32,595 nucleotides of DNA from an uncultured Lachnospiraceae bacterium (GTDB lineage: Bacteria; Bacillota; Clostridia; Lachnospirales; Lachnospiraceae). A program made the translations under genes and the position numbers. Shown here one piece after another: positions 14,703 through 23,293 of the stretch. Within the stretch, counting starts at the first letter, position 1. The number at the start of each line of letters is the position of its first letter. The DNA is taken from NCBI GenBank assembly GCA_947589095.1, contig CANQBX010000044.1:1-32595 (forward strand), in the 5' to 3' direction. The notes under the pieces were generated by a model. The model was not told the DNA's origin. It saw nothing but the letters and a program-made list of their open reading frames with translations, and ran no database searches.

Positions 14703-16924
14703 AGTATAAGATCGATGTCGTCAGGATACGGGAGAACTCGATCCAGATTAACGGCTGGGTCATCGGCAGGACGCCGGAATCAAAACCGGCGTTTCGCGTG
14801 CTTGACGAAAACCATGAAAATGTGGAGATCAAATACGTTTCTACCAGAAGAGACGACGTAAGTCAGATCTATTATAAGAAGATTTATGACAGGGATTTCG
14901 GTTTCGACATCCAGTTCCCTTATGAGAGGGGACGCAGCTACCGGCTGCTGATCCGCTGCGACAACAAAACAAGCCGGATCAAATTCAATGAAGAGCTGAT
15001 CGCGAAACGTTCCAGCGTTGCTTATAAGCGGCTGGAAAAGCTCCGCGATCTGATGAATATGGAGACAGTCCGTGTGGCTGTGGATTTCGGAAGAAAGCAT
15101 GGCCTGCGGGCGCTGTTTTTGAAATCGAAGCACAAGCTGCAGGGAATTGACAATGACTATGAGTACGCGGAATGGTATAATCTGACGAAGCCGGCGGAGG
15201 AAGAGCTGGCACGGCAGAGGGCGGAGGATGCGTCGCGGGGACCGCTGCTGTCCATTGTCATGCCGGTCTATAAGGCGCCGCCGGAATTTCTGCGCGTCAT
15301 GCTGGATTCCATTCTGGCTCAGACCTATTCGAAATGGGAACTGTGCATTGCCGACGGAAGCCCGAAAGGTGAGGAAGCGTCGGGGCTTGTGGGGGAGTAT
15401 GCGGAGAAGGACGCCCGCATCCGATACCTGCTTCTCGGGAAAAACGGAGGTATTTCGGAGAATACCAACGCGGCCATCGGACAGGCCCGCGGCGATTATA
15501 TCGTACTGGCGGATCAGGACGACGCCATGCCGGAGCATGCCCTTTATGAGATCGCGAAGGCTATTCGGGAGCATCCGGAATGCGATGTGATCTATTCGGA
15601 TGAGGATAAGATGGACATGGACGGAGGGGCGCTTTTTGATCCGCATTTCAAGCCTGATTTTAATCCGGATCTGCTCTGCAGCGTGAATTATATCTGCCAT
15701 CAGTTCGTGGTGAAACGGGAACTGATGGAGCGGGTGGGAGGTTTCCGCGGGGAATATGACGGCGCGCAGGATTACGATCTGATCTTCCGGTGTACGGAGG
15801 CGGCTGAGGGAATCTTCCATATTCCGAAGGTATTATACCACTGGCGCTGTCACCAGGGCTCCACGGCCAGCAATCCCCAGAGCAAGCTGTACGCCTTTGA
15901 AGCCGGATCCCGCGCGATCATGGATCATTACAGGCGGATGGGCATTGCCGCGGAGAAGGTGGAGAAGGGCGTAGACTACGGGATCTACCATACAAAGTTT
16001 ACGCTTCAGGGCGAGCCGCTGGTATCGGTGATCATCCCGAACAAAGACCACAGCGCGGATCTGGATCTGTATCTCCGTTCGGTAATCACAAAATGTACCT
16101 ACGGGAATCTGGAGTTCATCGTAGTTGAGAACAACAGCACGGATCCGGAGACCTTTGCCTATTATGACAGGATACAGAAGGAGTTTCCCCAGGTTCATGT
16201 TGTGCGCTGGGAAAGGGAGTTTAATTATTCCGCCATTAATAATTTCGGCGTGAAGCATTCCCATGGGGAGTATCTGCTGTTTTCCAACAATGATATCGAA
16301 CCCATCGCGGAGAATTTTATTGAGGAGATGCTGGGCTTCTGCCAGAGAGACGATGTCGGGGCCGTCGGGGCCAGACTCCTGTATCAGGACGGTACGATCC
16401 AGCACGCGGGGGTTGTTGTGGGGTTCGGCGGCATTGCCGGACATACGTTTATCGGGCTCCATGAAGCGGAGAACAGCTATTTCCACCGGGCCATGTGCGC
16501 GCAGGATTACAGCGCGGTTACAGCCGCCTGCATGATGAGCAAACGGTCTGTCTTCGACGAGGCGGGAGGCTTTTCCGAGGATCTTGCGGTGGCCTTCAAC
16601 GACATCGATTACTGCATGAAGGTGCGCGGCCTGGGAAAACGGATCGTCTATGCGCCCTTTGCCACGCTGTACCATTATGAATCCAAGTCCAGGGGGCTTG
16701 AGGATACGCCGGAGAAGGTGGCCCGCTTCAACCGCGAGGTGGCGAGATTTGCGAAGAAATGGCCCGATATCCTGCGGGATGGGGATCCTTATTATAATCC
16801 GAACCTGACCCTGCGTAAGTCGAATTTCGCGCTGCGGGATCTTCTGAAGGAGAAGATCGGGGAACCGTATCCGATGCCGGAGGAGATAAAGCGTCTCATG
16901 GAGGAGACACAGGACGGCCCGTGA
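14699..16924 (+). CDS. double-domain family 2 glycosyltransferase
   Basis: This protein has 741 residues. Residues 1 to about 110 form a beta-rich domain (DVVRIRENSIQINGWVIG...) like an accessory, possibly carbohydrate-binding, module. A first GT-A domain begins near 182 (SIVMPVYKAP) with ADQDD near 271-275. A second begins near 441 (VSVIIPNKDHS) with FSNNDIEP near 528-534 and a FNDIDYCMKVRGLG motif. Such tandem enzymes build polysaccharide backbones by adding two sugars, or alternate linkages, from nucleotide sugars; rhamnan synthesis enzymes of the RgpF/WbbL type are similar. No membrane helix is obvious. The start overlaps the upstream stop as ATGA. Acceptor and donor are unknown. Confidence 0.9.
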   Translation: MKYKIDVVRIRENSIQINGWVIGRTPESKPAFRVLDENHENVEIKYVSTRRDDVSQIYYKKIYDRDFGFDIQFPYERGRSYRLLIRCDNKTSRIKFNEELIAKRSSVAYKRLEKLRDLMNMETVRVAVDFGRKHGLRALFLKSKHKLQGIDNDYEYAEWYNLTKPAEEELARQRAEDASRGPLLSIVMPVYKAPPEFLRVMLDSILAQTYSKWELCIADGSPKGEEASGLVGEYAEKDARIRYLLLGKNGGISENTNAAIGQARGDYIVLADQDDAMPEHALYEIAKAIREHPECDVIYSDEDKMDMDGGALFDPHFKPDFNPDLLCSVNYICHQFVVKRELMERVGGFRGEYDGAQDYDLIFRCTEAAEGIFHIPKVLYHWRCHQGSTASNPQSKLYAFEAGSRAIMDHYRRMGIAAEKVEKGVDYGIYHTKFTLQGEPLVSVIIPNKDHSADLDLYLRSVITKCTYGNLEFIVVENNSTDPETFAYYDRIQKEFPQVHVVRWEREFNYSAINNFGVKHSHGEYLLFSNNDIEPIAENFIEEMLGFCQRDDVGAVGARLLYQDGTIQHAGVVVGFGGIAGHTFIGLHEAENSYFHRAMCAQDYSAVTAACMMSKRSVFDEAGGFSEDLAVAFNDIDYCMKVRGLGKRIVYAPFATLYHYESKSRGLEDTPEKVARFNREVARFAKKWPDILRDGDPYYNPNLTLRKSNFALRDLLKEKIGEPYPMPEEIKRLMEETQDGP

Positions 16925-16957
16925 GGCTGTCAGGGCCGGAAAAGGGAGAGAACAGAT

Positions 16958-17971
16958 ATGTCAGAGAAACAGGTAACCGTCATTATTCCCAACTATAACG
17001 GACTTCCGTTTATGGGCATCTGCATGGATGCGCTCAAACGGCAGAGGTGCCGGAGTTTTGAGGTGCTGGTAGTCGACAACGGATCCACCGACGGAAGCGC
17101 GGAATGGCTGAGATCGCAGGGGATCCCGGCGATATTCCTGCAGGAAAACACCGGCTTTTCAGGGGCGGTCAACGCGGGTATCCGTGCGGCGAAAACGCCG
17201 TATGTACTCCTGCTCAACAACGATACCGAGGCGGATCCGGATTTTGTGGGAGAGCTTCTCGCCGCGGTCAGCCGTTCGGAACGAATATTCGCGGTCAGCA
17301 GCAAGATGATCCAGATGTACCACCGGGAGCGGATGGACGACGCAGGAGATATGTACAGTCTGATGGGCTGGGCGTATCAGCGGGGCGTCGGGCGAAGCAG
17401 CAGGGGCTACAACCGTCCCATGGAGGTCTTTTCCGCCTGTGCGGGCGCCGCCATCTACCGGAGGGATGTATTTGACAGGATCGGCCTTTTTGATGAGATG
17501 CATTTCGCGTATCTGGAGGATATGGACGTCTCCTTCCGCGCGAAGATCTGCGGCTATCACATCCGCTATTGTCCGAAGGCGGTGGTTTACCACGTCGGGA
17601 GCGGAACCAGCGGCTCCCGGTATAATCCGTTCAAGGTGCGGCTGGCGGCCCGCAACAGCGTATATCTGAATTACAAGAATATGCCTCTGGGGCAGCTGCT
17701 TGTCAATTCCCCGATGATAGCCGCCGGAATCGTTCTGAAATATATGTTTTTCCGCCGGATCGGCTTCGGGAAGGAGTACATTGGGGGGCTTAAGGAAGGA
17801 ATCGCGACGGCCGGCCGCTGCAGGAAGGTTCCGTTCCGGCCGGAATTTATGGGAAATTATCTGGCGGTCGAGTGGGAGCTGATCGCGGGAAGCGCGCTCT
17901 ATGTCTGGGAGTTTTCCATGCGGCAGCTTGGAAAGCTGTTTCGCACGGGGCCAAATGTTACCAAAAATTAA
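16958..17971 (+). CDS. family 2 glycosyltransferase, WbbL/rhamnosyltransferase-like
   Basis: This protein has 337 residues: N-terminal VTVIIPNYNG, donor-binding VVDNGSTDGS, metal motif LLNNDTEAD (about 86), and the acceptor-side CAGAAIYRRDVFDRIG...LEDMDVSFR typical of the WbbL group that includes dTDP-rhamnose transferases. A hydrophobic stretch (LLVNSPMIAAGIVLKYMFF) near residue 250 may dip into the membrane. GGGAGAG lies upstream of the ATG. The gap to the previous gene is 33 bp, so it belongs to the same operon. Rhamnose as donor is only a family guess. Confidence 0.87.
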   Translation: MSEKQVTVIIPNYNGLPFMGICMDALKRQRCRSFEVLVVDNGSTDGSAEWLRSQGIPAIFLQENTGFSGAVNAGIRAAKTPYVLLLNNDTEADPDFVGELLAAVSRSERIFAVSSKMIQMYHRERMDDAGDMYSLMGWAYQRGVGRSSRGYNRPMEVFSACAGAAIYRRDVFDRIGLFDEMHFAYLEDMDVSFRAKICGYHIRYCPKAVVYHVGSGTSGSRYNPFKVRLAARNSVYLNYKNMPLGQLLVNSPMIAAGIVLKYMFFRRIGFGKEYIGGLKEGIATAGRCRKVPFRPEFMGNYLAVEWELIAGSALYVWEFSMRQLGKLFRTGPNVTKN

Positions 17972-18004
17972 GAGAATTTTAATACCACAGGACGTGATTT
18001 CGTG

Positions 18005-18010
18005 TATAAT
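18005..18010 (+). promoter_or_regulatory. possible internal promoter before the phosphotransferase gene
   Basis: A consensus TATAAT occurs in the 79-bp gap before 18051, but no convincing -35 or TGn is present. It could give extra expression of the initiating transferase and the LCP gene. Confidence 0.3.
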
Positions 18011-18050
18011 GTATGCGTTACGGCACCACATTATTTCAGGGTGAACGCTT

Positions 18051-19469
18051 ATGATAAAGAATAATCAGCAGATGCTGAACCGGCTGCATGTTTTTCTGGA
18101 CGCGGTTGTGATGGCTTTGTCCTATGTACTGGCGTGGGGAGTGCTGGTGCTTCGGACCGGGTTCTTTGCTCCGGACCGGGGGCTGCTTTCGCCGCGGTAT
18201 TATTTTTCGGCGCTGGTTGTCATTATTCCGCTGTATCTGATTTTATATACATGTTTTCATTTATACGAGCCGAAGCGGATCCGGTCGAAGCGGTTCGAGG
18301 TTGCGAATATATGCAAGGCGAACCTGTTCGGGCTGATGATCCTGGCGGTAGTATATTTTCTGCTTCGCAAGAACCCGTTCCTGCAGGAATTCTCGACACG
18401 GATGGTATTTTATTTCTTCGCCATTAATATCGTGACGGGATGCGCGGAGCGTGCGGGGATCCGTGTGCTTCTGCGCACCATGCGGGCGAAGGGGTACAAT
18501 CAGAAGCACATCCTGCTTATCGGTTACAGCAGGGCCGCGGAGAGCCTGATCGACCGGATGAAGGCGAATCCGGAGTGGGGATACCAGGTCGAGGGGATAC
18601 TGGACGACAGGGAGCCGGCGGGGAAGGAGTACAGGGGAGTGGAGGTCATCGGGACGATCGGCGGCCTGGACTCGATTCTGGAACAGAATACCCTGGACGA
18701 TATCGCCATCACCCTGGGACTGGACGAATACGGGCATCTGGAGGCGATCGTGGCCGCCTGTGAGAAGTCCGGCGTACACACCATGTTTATTCCGGATTAT
18801 AACAATGTGATCCCTACCAGGCCGTATACGGAGGATCTGCAGGGGCTTCCGGTCATCAATATCCGCCATGTGCCGCTTAATTCCACCTTCAACAGGCTGG
18901 TAAAAAGAGCGGTGGATATCGCCGGCGCCGTGGCGGGTCTTATCATTTTCTCTCCGGTCATGCTGATAACCGCGGCGGTGATCAAGATCACGTCTCCGGG
19001 TCCCCTGATCTTTAAGCAGGAGCGGGTGGGACTTCACAACCGTTCGTTCCAGATGTACAAATTCCGTTCCATGGACGTGCAGAAGCCGGCGGATGAGAAG
19101 GATAAATGGACGACTCCGCACGATCCGCGCGTGACGCCCTTCGGGCATTTCATACGGAAATTCAGTATTGACGAGATACCGCAGTTCGTTAATGTTCTGA
19201 AGGGCGAGATGAGTCTGGTAGGCCCCCGGCCGGAACGGCCATTTTTTGTGGAAAGATTTAAAGAAGAGATACCGAGGTATATGATCAAGCATCAGGTGCG
19301 TCCCGGAATGACCGGATGGGCGCAGATCAACGGATACAGGGGGGATACCTCCATCACGAAACGGATCGAATGCGATCTGTACTATATTGAGAACTGGACG
19401 TTGGGACTGGATTTTAAGATCATATTTCTGACGATTTTTAAAGGCTTCATCAATGAGAATGCATATTAG
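18051..19469 (+). CDS. undecaprenyl-phosphate sugar phosphotransferase (WbaP/CpsE-like)
   Basis: This 472-residue polytopic protein matches the long form of the initiating polyprenyl glycosylphosphotransferases. Four to five N-terminal membrane helices (to about residue 140) are followed by a nucleotide-binding-like middle domain (ILLIGYSRAAESL) and the catalytic C-terminal domain starting near 280 with a re-entrant helix. Hallmark motifs are KFRSM (337-341), DEIPQ (about 375) and VGPRP (about 391). It transfers a sugar-1-phosphate, usually glucose or galactose, from UDP-sugar to undecaprenyl phosphate, which starts the repeat unit. A modest CAGGGTGA site precedes the ATG. It lies between the glycosyltransferases and the LCP ligase, in keeping with a Wzx/Wzy-type pathway, though no flippase or polymerase is seen here. 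Confidence 0.93.
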   Translation: MIKNNQQMLNRLHVFLDAVVMALSYVLAWGVLVLRTGFFAPDRGLLSPRYYFSALVVIIPLYLILYTCFHLYEPKRIRSKRFEVANICKANLFGLMILAVVYFLLRKNPFLQEFSTRMVFYFFAINIVTGCAERAGIRVLLRTMRAKGYNQKHILLIGYSRAAESLIDRMKANPEWGYQVEGILDDREPAGKEYRGVEVIGTIGGLDSILEQNTLDDIAITLGLDEYGHLEAIVAACEKSGVHTMFIPDYNNVIPTRPYTEDLQGLPVINIRHVPLNSTFNRLVKRAVDIAGAVAGLIIFSPVMLITAAVIKITSPGPLIFKQERVGLHNRSFQMYKFRSMDVQKPADEKDKWTTPHDPRVTPFGHFIRKFSIDEIPQFVNVLKGEMSLVGPRPERPFFVERFKEEIPRYMIKHQVRPGMTGWAQINGYRGDTSITKRIECDLYYIENWTLGLDFKIIFLTIFKGFINENAY

Positions 19470-19504
19470 GAAGCCGGCTTGAACGGGAGAGACGAGGTTG
19501 GACT

Positions 19505-21355
19505 ATGAGTTTTGATTATGATGATGATTTAGATGTGCCGGTTCGGGGCCCGGAGAGCCGCCGGGGAACGGAAGGACGGAATGAGCGGCCGCGCCGGATG
19601 CCGGCGAAGGAGGAATCGTTCAGCGACCGGGTGGCCCGGATACGTCTGGAGCTGGACCGGAAGAAAAAGCGCAGAAGGCGCATCATTGCGATGATAATAG
19701 CCGAGTGCATTGTTCTGACGGGGATTTTTTCCTATGCGTATATGAGCCGGCTGTGGAATTTAATGCCGAAGCCGAATGTTAATAAGGAAAATGTGGAGAA
19801 TACGAATATTTCTCTGGAATCGATCAACAAGATGCAGGGGTATTGGATGATCGCGATCTTCGGCGTGGATTCCGGAACCGGAACCTCCAGCGCCCGCGGC
19901 AATTCCTCCGATGTGAATATGATCGCGTGCATCAACCAGGATACCGGCGAGATCCGGCTGGTCTCCGTCTACCGCGACACGTATCTTAAGGTCAACGATA
20001 AGGGGACTTACCGCAAATTTAATTACGCGTACTCGGAAGGCGGTCCGGAGCAGGCGCTGAAGATGCTGAATGAGAATCTGGATCTGAATATTACAGAGTA
20101 TATTATTTTCAACTGGAAAGCAGTGGCGGACGGAATCAATATTCTGGGCGGCGTGGATATGGAGATCACCAAGCCGGAATTTAAGTATATCAACGCGTTT
20201 ATTACGGAGACCGTGCAGGAGACCGGAGTGGCGTCCGTACACTTAAAGAGCGCGGGCATGAACCATCTGGACGGGATCCAGGCTGTAGCCTACGGACGTC
20301 TGCGCCTGATGGACAGCGATTACCAGCGCGTGGAGAGGCAGAAGAAGGTTATAGAAGCCGCCTTTGCCAAGGCCAAGAAAGCGGATTACGGGGTTCTTAA
20401 TAATATTCTTACGGTGTGCCTGCAGGAGGTCATGACGAATCTGGATTTTGTGGATCTGACCAACGCCGCGCTGAATATGACCAAATACCACATCGGGGAA
20501 ACGGCCGGTTTCCCCTTCGAGAGAAGCGAAGCGAATATGGGAAAGGCCCGGGGAGCCTGCATCATTCCGCAGTCGCTTGAATCGAATGTAAGCGAGCTTC
20601 ACCAGTTTCTGTTCGGGGACGAGGGCTACGAGCCGTCGTCTGCCGTAAAGAATATCAGCCAGAAGATATCTTCTGATTCAGGCGTTTACGCGGTGCAGAG
20701 CAAACCGGCTTCGACGACGGCGGCTTCCCAGCCCGAAACCGAACCGGAAGAGAGCGCGGCGGAAGAGTCGTCGGAAGTGCCGGAAACGGATGAGAACGGC
20801 GTATTTGTCGTTCCGGTTCCGGGCATCGGAGAGACGGATGAGAACGGCGAGCTGATCGACGGACCTGAGCCTGATAATACGAATCCTTCCGACGGCGCTT
20901 ACGGACCTACGGATCCGCATACCGGCTTGACGCCCGCATATCCCGGCGGACAGACACCGGGAGGCAGCGCGTCCCAGGGAACGACTCCGTTTATACCGGA
21001 AGAATCCGGCCCCGGGATCGGGCCCGGAACAGTCGGGGGACCGACCTCCGCGCCGGCCGGTTCGGAGAATAATAACGGCGTGGGAGGCCCCGGAGGGGCG
21101 ACAGCGCCGGGAGGAAGCATAACCCCCGGAGACAGCGTGACGCCGGAAGGGAACGCGGGGCCGGGTATCGGAACAACTCCGGGAGAGAACGCAGGGCCGG
21201 GCATCGGTACGACTTCGGGCAGCCCGGAAGGGCAGACAGGTCCTGCCGGAGGAGGCGGTCCGCTGGGCGCAGCGGGCGGAAGCGATACGGATACCGGCGT
21301 TATCACGGGACCGGGAGAAGGCTCGGAGAGCGGGCCGTTTGCGACCGGAGATTAA
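19505..21355 (+). CDS. LCP-family glycopolymer ligase with a long Gly/Pro-rich tail
   Basis: This protein has 616 residues. A charged cytoplasmic head (1-58) leads to one membrane helix (about 60-80) and an extracellular LytR-CpsA-Psr domain (about 110-315). The domain has the family residues: GNSSDVNMIACI, LVSVYRDTYL (Arg-Asp) and RLRLMDSDYQRVERQK (Arg and Asp of the active site). LCP enzymes move glycans from undecaprenyl pyrophosphate onto peptidoglycan. Here the domain is followed by an acidic Ser/Glu stretch and then a Gly/Pro/Thr-rich tail of more than 200 residues containing two copies of a 12-residue unit, an unusual extension that may span the wall. It follows the initiating transferase by 35 bp and probably attaches the product of this cluster. 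Confidence 0.92.
   Translation: MSFDYDDDLDVPVRGPESRRGTEGRNERPRRMPAKEESFSDRVARIRLELDRKKKRRRRIIAMIIAECIVLTGIFSYAYMSRLWNLMPKPNVNKENVENTNISLESINKMQGYWMIAIFGVDSGTGTSSARGNSSDVNMIACINQDTGEIRLVSVYRDTYLKVNDKGTYRKFNYAYSEGGPEQALKMLNENLDLNITEYIIFNWKAVADGINILGGVDMEITKPEFKYINAFITETVQETGVASVHLKSAGMNHLDGIQAVAYGRLRLMDSDYQRVERQKKVIEAAFAKAKKADYGVLNNILTVCLQEVMTNLDFVDLTNAALNMTKYHIGETAGFPFERSEANMGKARGACIIPQSLESNVSELHQFLFGDEGYEPSSAVKNISQKISSDSGVYAVQSKPASTTAASQPETEPEESAAEESSEVPETDENGVFVVPVPGIGETDENGELIDGPEPDNTNPSDGAYGPTDPHTGLTPAYPGGQTPGGSASQGTTPFIPEESGPGIGPGTVGGPTSAPAGSENNNGVGGPGGATAPGGSITPGDSVTPEGNAGPGIGTTPGENAGPGIGTTSGSPEGQTGPAGGGGPLGAAGGSDTDTGVITGPGEGSESGPFATGD
21149..21220 (+). repeat. two tandem 36-bp repeats in the LCP tail
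   Basis: Units 21149-21184 and 21185-21220 encode [GE]-N-A-G-P-G-I-G-T-T-[PS]-G. They lie within a longer Gly/Pro-rich tail and look like recent duplication. Confidence 0.85.
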
Positions 21356-21419
21356 TGACTGTCTGACACCCGTTTTCACAATTTTATTGTTTTTCTTTCA
21401 CAGATTGGACACAAAAGAC

Positions 21420-21428
21420 TGCTATAGT
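21420..21428 (+). promoter_or_regulatory. extended -10 promoter for the HtrA-like gene
   Basis: TGC-TATAGT lies 52 nt upstream of the ATG at 21481, in a T-rich gap after the LCP gene. No CIRCE-type inverted repeat was seen. Confidence 0.5.
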
Positions 21429-21480
21429 TAGACCATCGAAAGAAATAAACACAGTGTCAACTGGAAAGGGGTTGTCAATT

Positions 21481-23112
21481 ATGTACGATGAAGAAAACAG
21501 GAATATAGATCAGGAGCAGGAGCAGTCCTCAAACAGCGCCCAGGCGGAGACCGCGGCGGAGGGGAGCCGGCAGTCATCCCAGCCGGCGGATGAGAACCGC
21601 CAGACCGGCAGCTATGGTTACCAGGGGCAGAGCGGCACCGGTTATCAGAACCAGAGCGGTTATGGTTATCAGAGTCAGAGCGGCTCCGGTTATCAGGGTC
21701 AGAGCGGCTATGGTTATCAGAGTCAGAGCGGCTCCGGTTATCAGGGTCAGACCAGTTCCGGTAATCAGAGCCAGAGCGGCACCGGTTACCAGAGTCAGAC
21801 CGGCTCCGGCCAGCAGGGTTATTACTCCCAGATGAACGGGCAGACCTATCAGCCGAAGCAGACGCCGAAGAAGAAGGACAGGAAGCCCGGACGGTTTAAG
21901 AAGGCGGCCGGCCTTGTGGCAGCGGCTTTGGTATTCGGGTTCGTAGCCGGGGGCACGATGGTAGGCGTGAATATGCTGGCAGACTCCATGCAGGAGGAGA
22001 CCACGCCGGCTCCGAGCGTCAGCCAGCAGCAGGAACAGGTGAGCCTGTCCGATGAGGAACTGGATAAGATTGTGGGACGTCTGAATCTGGACGCCGACAA
22101 GACCGGCGCGACGGCCATGGATGTATCGGGTATCGTGGAGAACGCGATGCCTTCGGTAGTGGCGATCAATAACACGATGCTCTATCAGAGCGTGAACCCG
22201 TGGTTCGGGAGACCCCAGACCTATGAGGTACCCAGCGCCGGGTCGGGTATCATTGTAGGGCAGAACGATACGGAGCTTCTGATCGCCACCAACAATCATG
22301 TGGTGGAAGACGCGAATGAACTTTCGGTCGTATTTATCGACGATACAGAGCTGGAAGCGTCGGTCAAGGGAACGGATTCGGAGAGCGACCTGGCGATCGT
22401 GGCGGTGCCGCTTGACAGCATTCCGGCGGAAACGATGAATAAGATCTCGATCGCTCAGCTGGGCGATTCCGAGGAGCTTAAGATCGGCCAGGGCGTGATT
22501 GCCATCGGCAACGCTCTCGGATACGGGCAGGCAGTGACAGTAGGGTATGTAAGTGCGCTGAACCGGGAGGTGAAGACGGACGGCAACAGCAAGCATCTGA
22601 TCCAGACCGACGCGGCGATCAATCCCGGCAACAGCGGCGGCGCGCTGCTGAATATGCAGGGAGAGGTCATCGGCATCAATGAAGCCAAGTATTCGGATAC
22701 GGATGTGGAAGGCATGGGCTTTGCGATCCCCATTTCCCAGGCGCAGGAGATCCTGGATTCCCTGATGGTCCGCCGCAGCGGTGAAACGGTGAAGGAGGAC
22801 GAGGCAGGGTACCTTGGAATTCAGGGCGTGACGGTGGACGATACGATGCAGCAGCAGCTGGATATGCCGGCCGGCGTTTATGTCTACCGGATCGTGGAAG
22901 GCGGCGCCGCGGAGAAGACGGATCTTCATGAGAAGGACGTCATCACGAAATTTGACGGCCAGATGGTGAAGACCATGGCAAGCCTGCAGTCTCTGCTGCA
23001 GTACTATAAGAAAGGCGAAACGGTAGAGATGGTCGTCCAGTCTCTGGTCGACGGCGAATATGTGGAACGCACGATTACCATTACGCTTGGAGGACAGGTA
23101 AGCGCGGACTAA
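21481..23112 (+). CDS. htrA: membrane-anchored HtrA/DegP-type serine protease with a repetitive N-terminal tail
   Basis: This protein has 543 residues. The N-terminal 41 residues are polar and acidic, then residues 43-115 are nine copies of an 8-residue Gly/Tyr/Gln/Ser unit. A basic KKKDRKPGRFKK precedes one membrane helix (about 142-166), so the repeats should be cytoplasmic and the rest outside. The trypsin-like domain has His273 (NNHVVED), Asp303 (SESDLAI) and Ser385 (NPGNSGGAL), and one PDZ domain spans about 443-535. HtrA proteases degrade or refold damaged exported proteins. The ATG at 21481 is preferred over the in-frame GTG at 21454 because GGAAAGGGG (21462-21470) lies between them at suitable spacing. 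The repeat tail is not a usual part of the family. Confidence 0.93.
   Translation: MYDEENRNIDQEQEQSSNSAQAETAAEGSRQSSQPADENRQTGSYGYQGQSGTGYQNQSGYGYQSQSGSGYQGQSGYGYQSQSGSGYQGQTSSGNQSQSGTGYQSQTGSGQQGYYSQMNGQTYQPKQTPKKKDRKPGRFKKAAGLVAAALVFGFVAGGTMVGVNMLADSMQEETTPAPSVSQQQEQVSLSDEELDKIVGRLNLDADKTGATAMDVSGIVENAMPSVVAINNTMLYQSVNPWFGRPQTYEVPSAGSGIIVGQNDTELLIATNNHVVEDANELSVVFIDDTELEASVKGTDSESDLAIVAVPLDSIPAETMNKISIAQLGDSEELKIGQGVIAIGNALGYGQAVTVGYVSALNREVKTDGNSKHLIQTDAAINPGNSGGALLNMQGEVIGINEAKYSDTDVEGMGFAIPISQAQEILDSLMVRRSGETVKEDEAGYLGIQGVTVDDTMQQQLDMPAGVYVYRIVEGGAAEKTDLHEKDVITKFDGQMVKTMASLQSLLQYYKKGETVEMVVQSLVDGEYVERTITITLGGQVSAD
21607..21825 (+). repeat. nine tandem 24-bp repeats encoding a Gly/Tyr/Gln/Ser tail
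   Basis: The units encode variants of G-[STY]-G-Y-Q-[GSN]-Q-[ST], alternating Ser and Tyr at the second place, so that a 48-bp higher-order unit is visible in the middle copies. Later copies decay (GNQSQ, GQQGYY). The array is in frame and within the htrA coding region. Confidence 0.93.
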
Positions 23113-23191
23113 GCGTCCGGTGATGGCGCCGGAAGGAAATAAATACGAGCGGGGTGCCACTGGCGCCCTGCCTGCATAGAAATACGAACAG

Positions 23192-23226
23192 ATCAGGGCT
23201 TCGGTCTGCTGCCGAAGCCTGATTTT
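23192..23226 (+). terminator. terminator of the HtrA-like gene
   Basis: ATCAGGGCTTCGG pairs with CCGAAGCCTGAT (23212-23223), about 12 bp with one bulged G, followed by TTTT. It separates htrA from the ClpX-like gene. Confidence 0.85.
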
Positions 23227-23293
23227 GAGTTATTGCGAAGCTGCAGCACTGCGGGGCGGGAAATAATCGGCCGGTAAGAACAGGAGAATACGA

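Noticed and set aside
21607-21825. Regular repeats as a possible CRISPR array
   Set aside because: The units are contiguous, in frame and coding, with no unique spacers.
21574-23160. 528-codon open frame on the minus strand
   Set aside because: Antisense to htrA; its apparent repeats are only the reverse of the Gly/Tyr/Gln/Ser repeat DNA.
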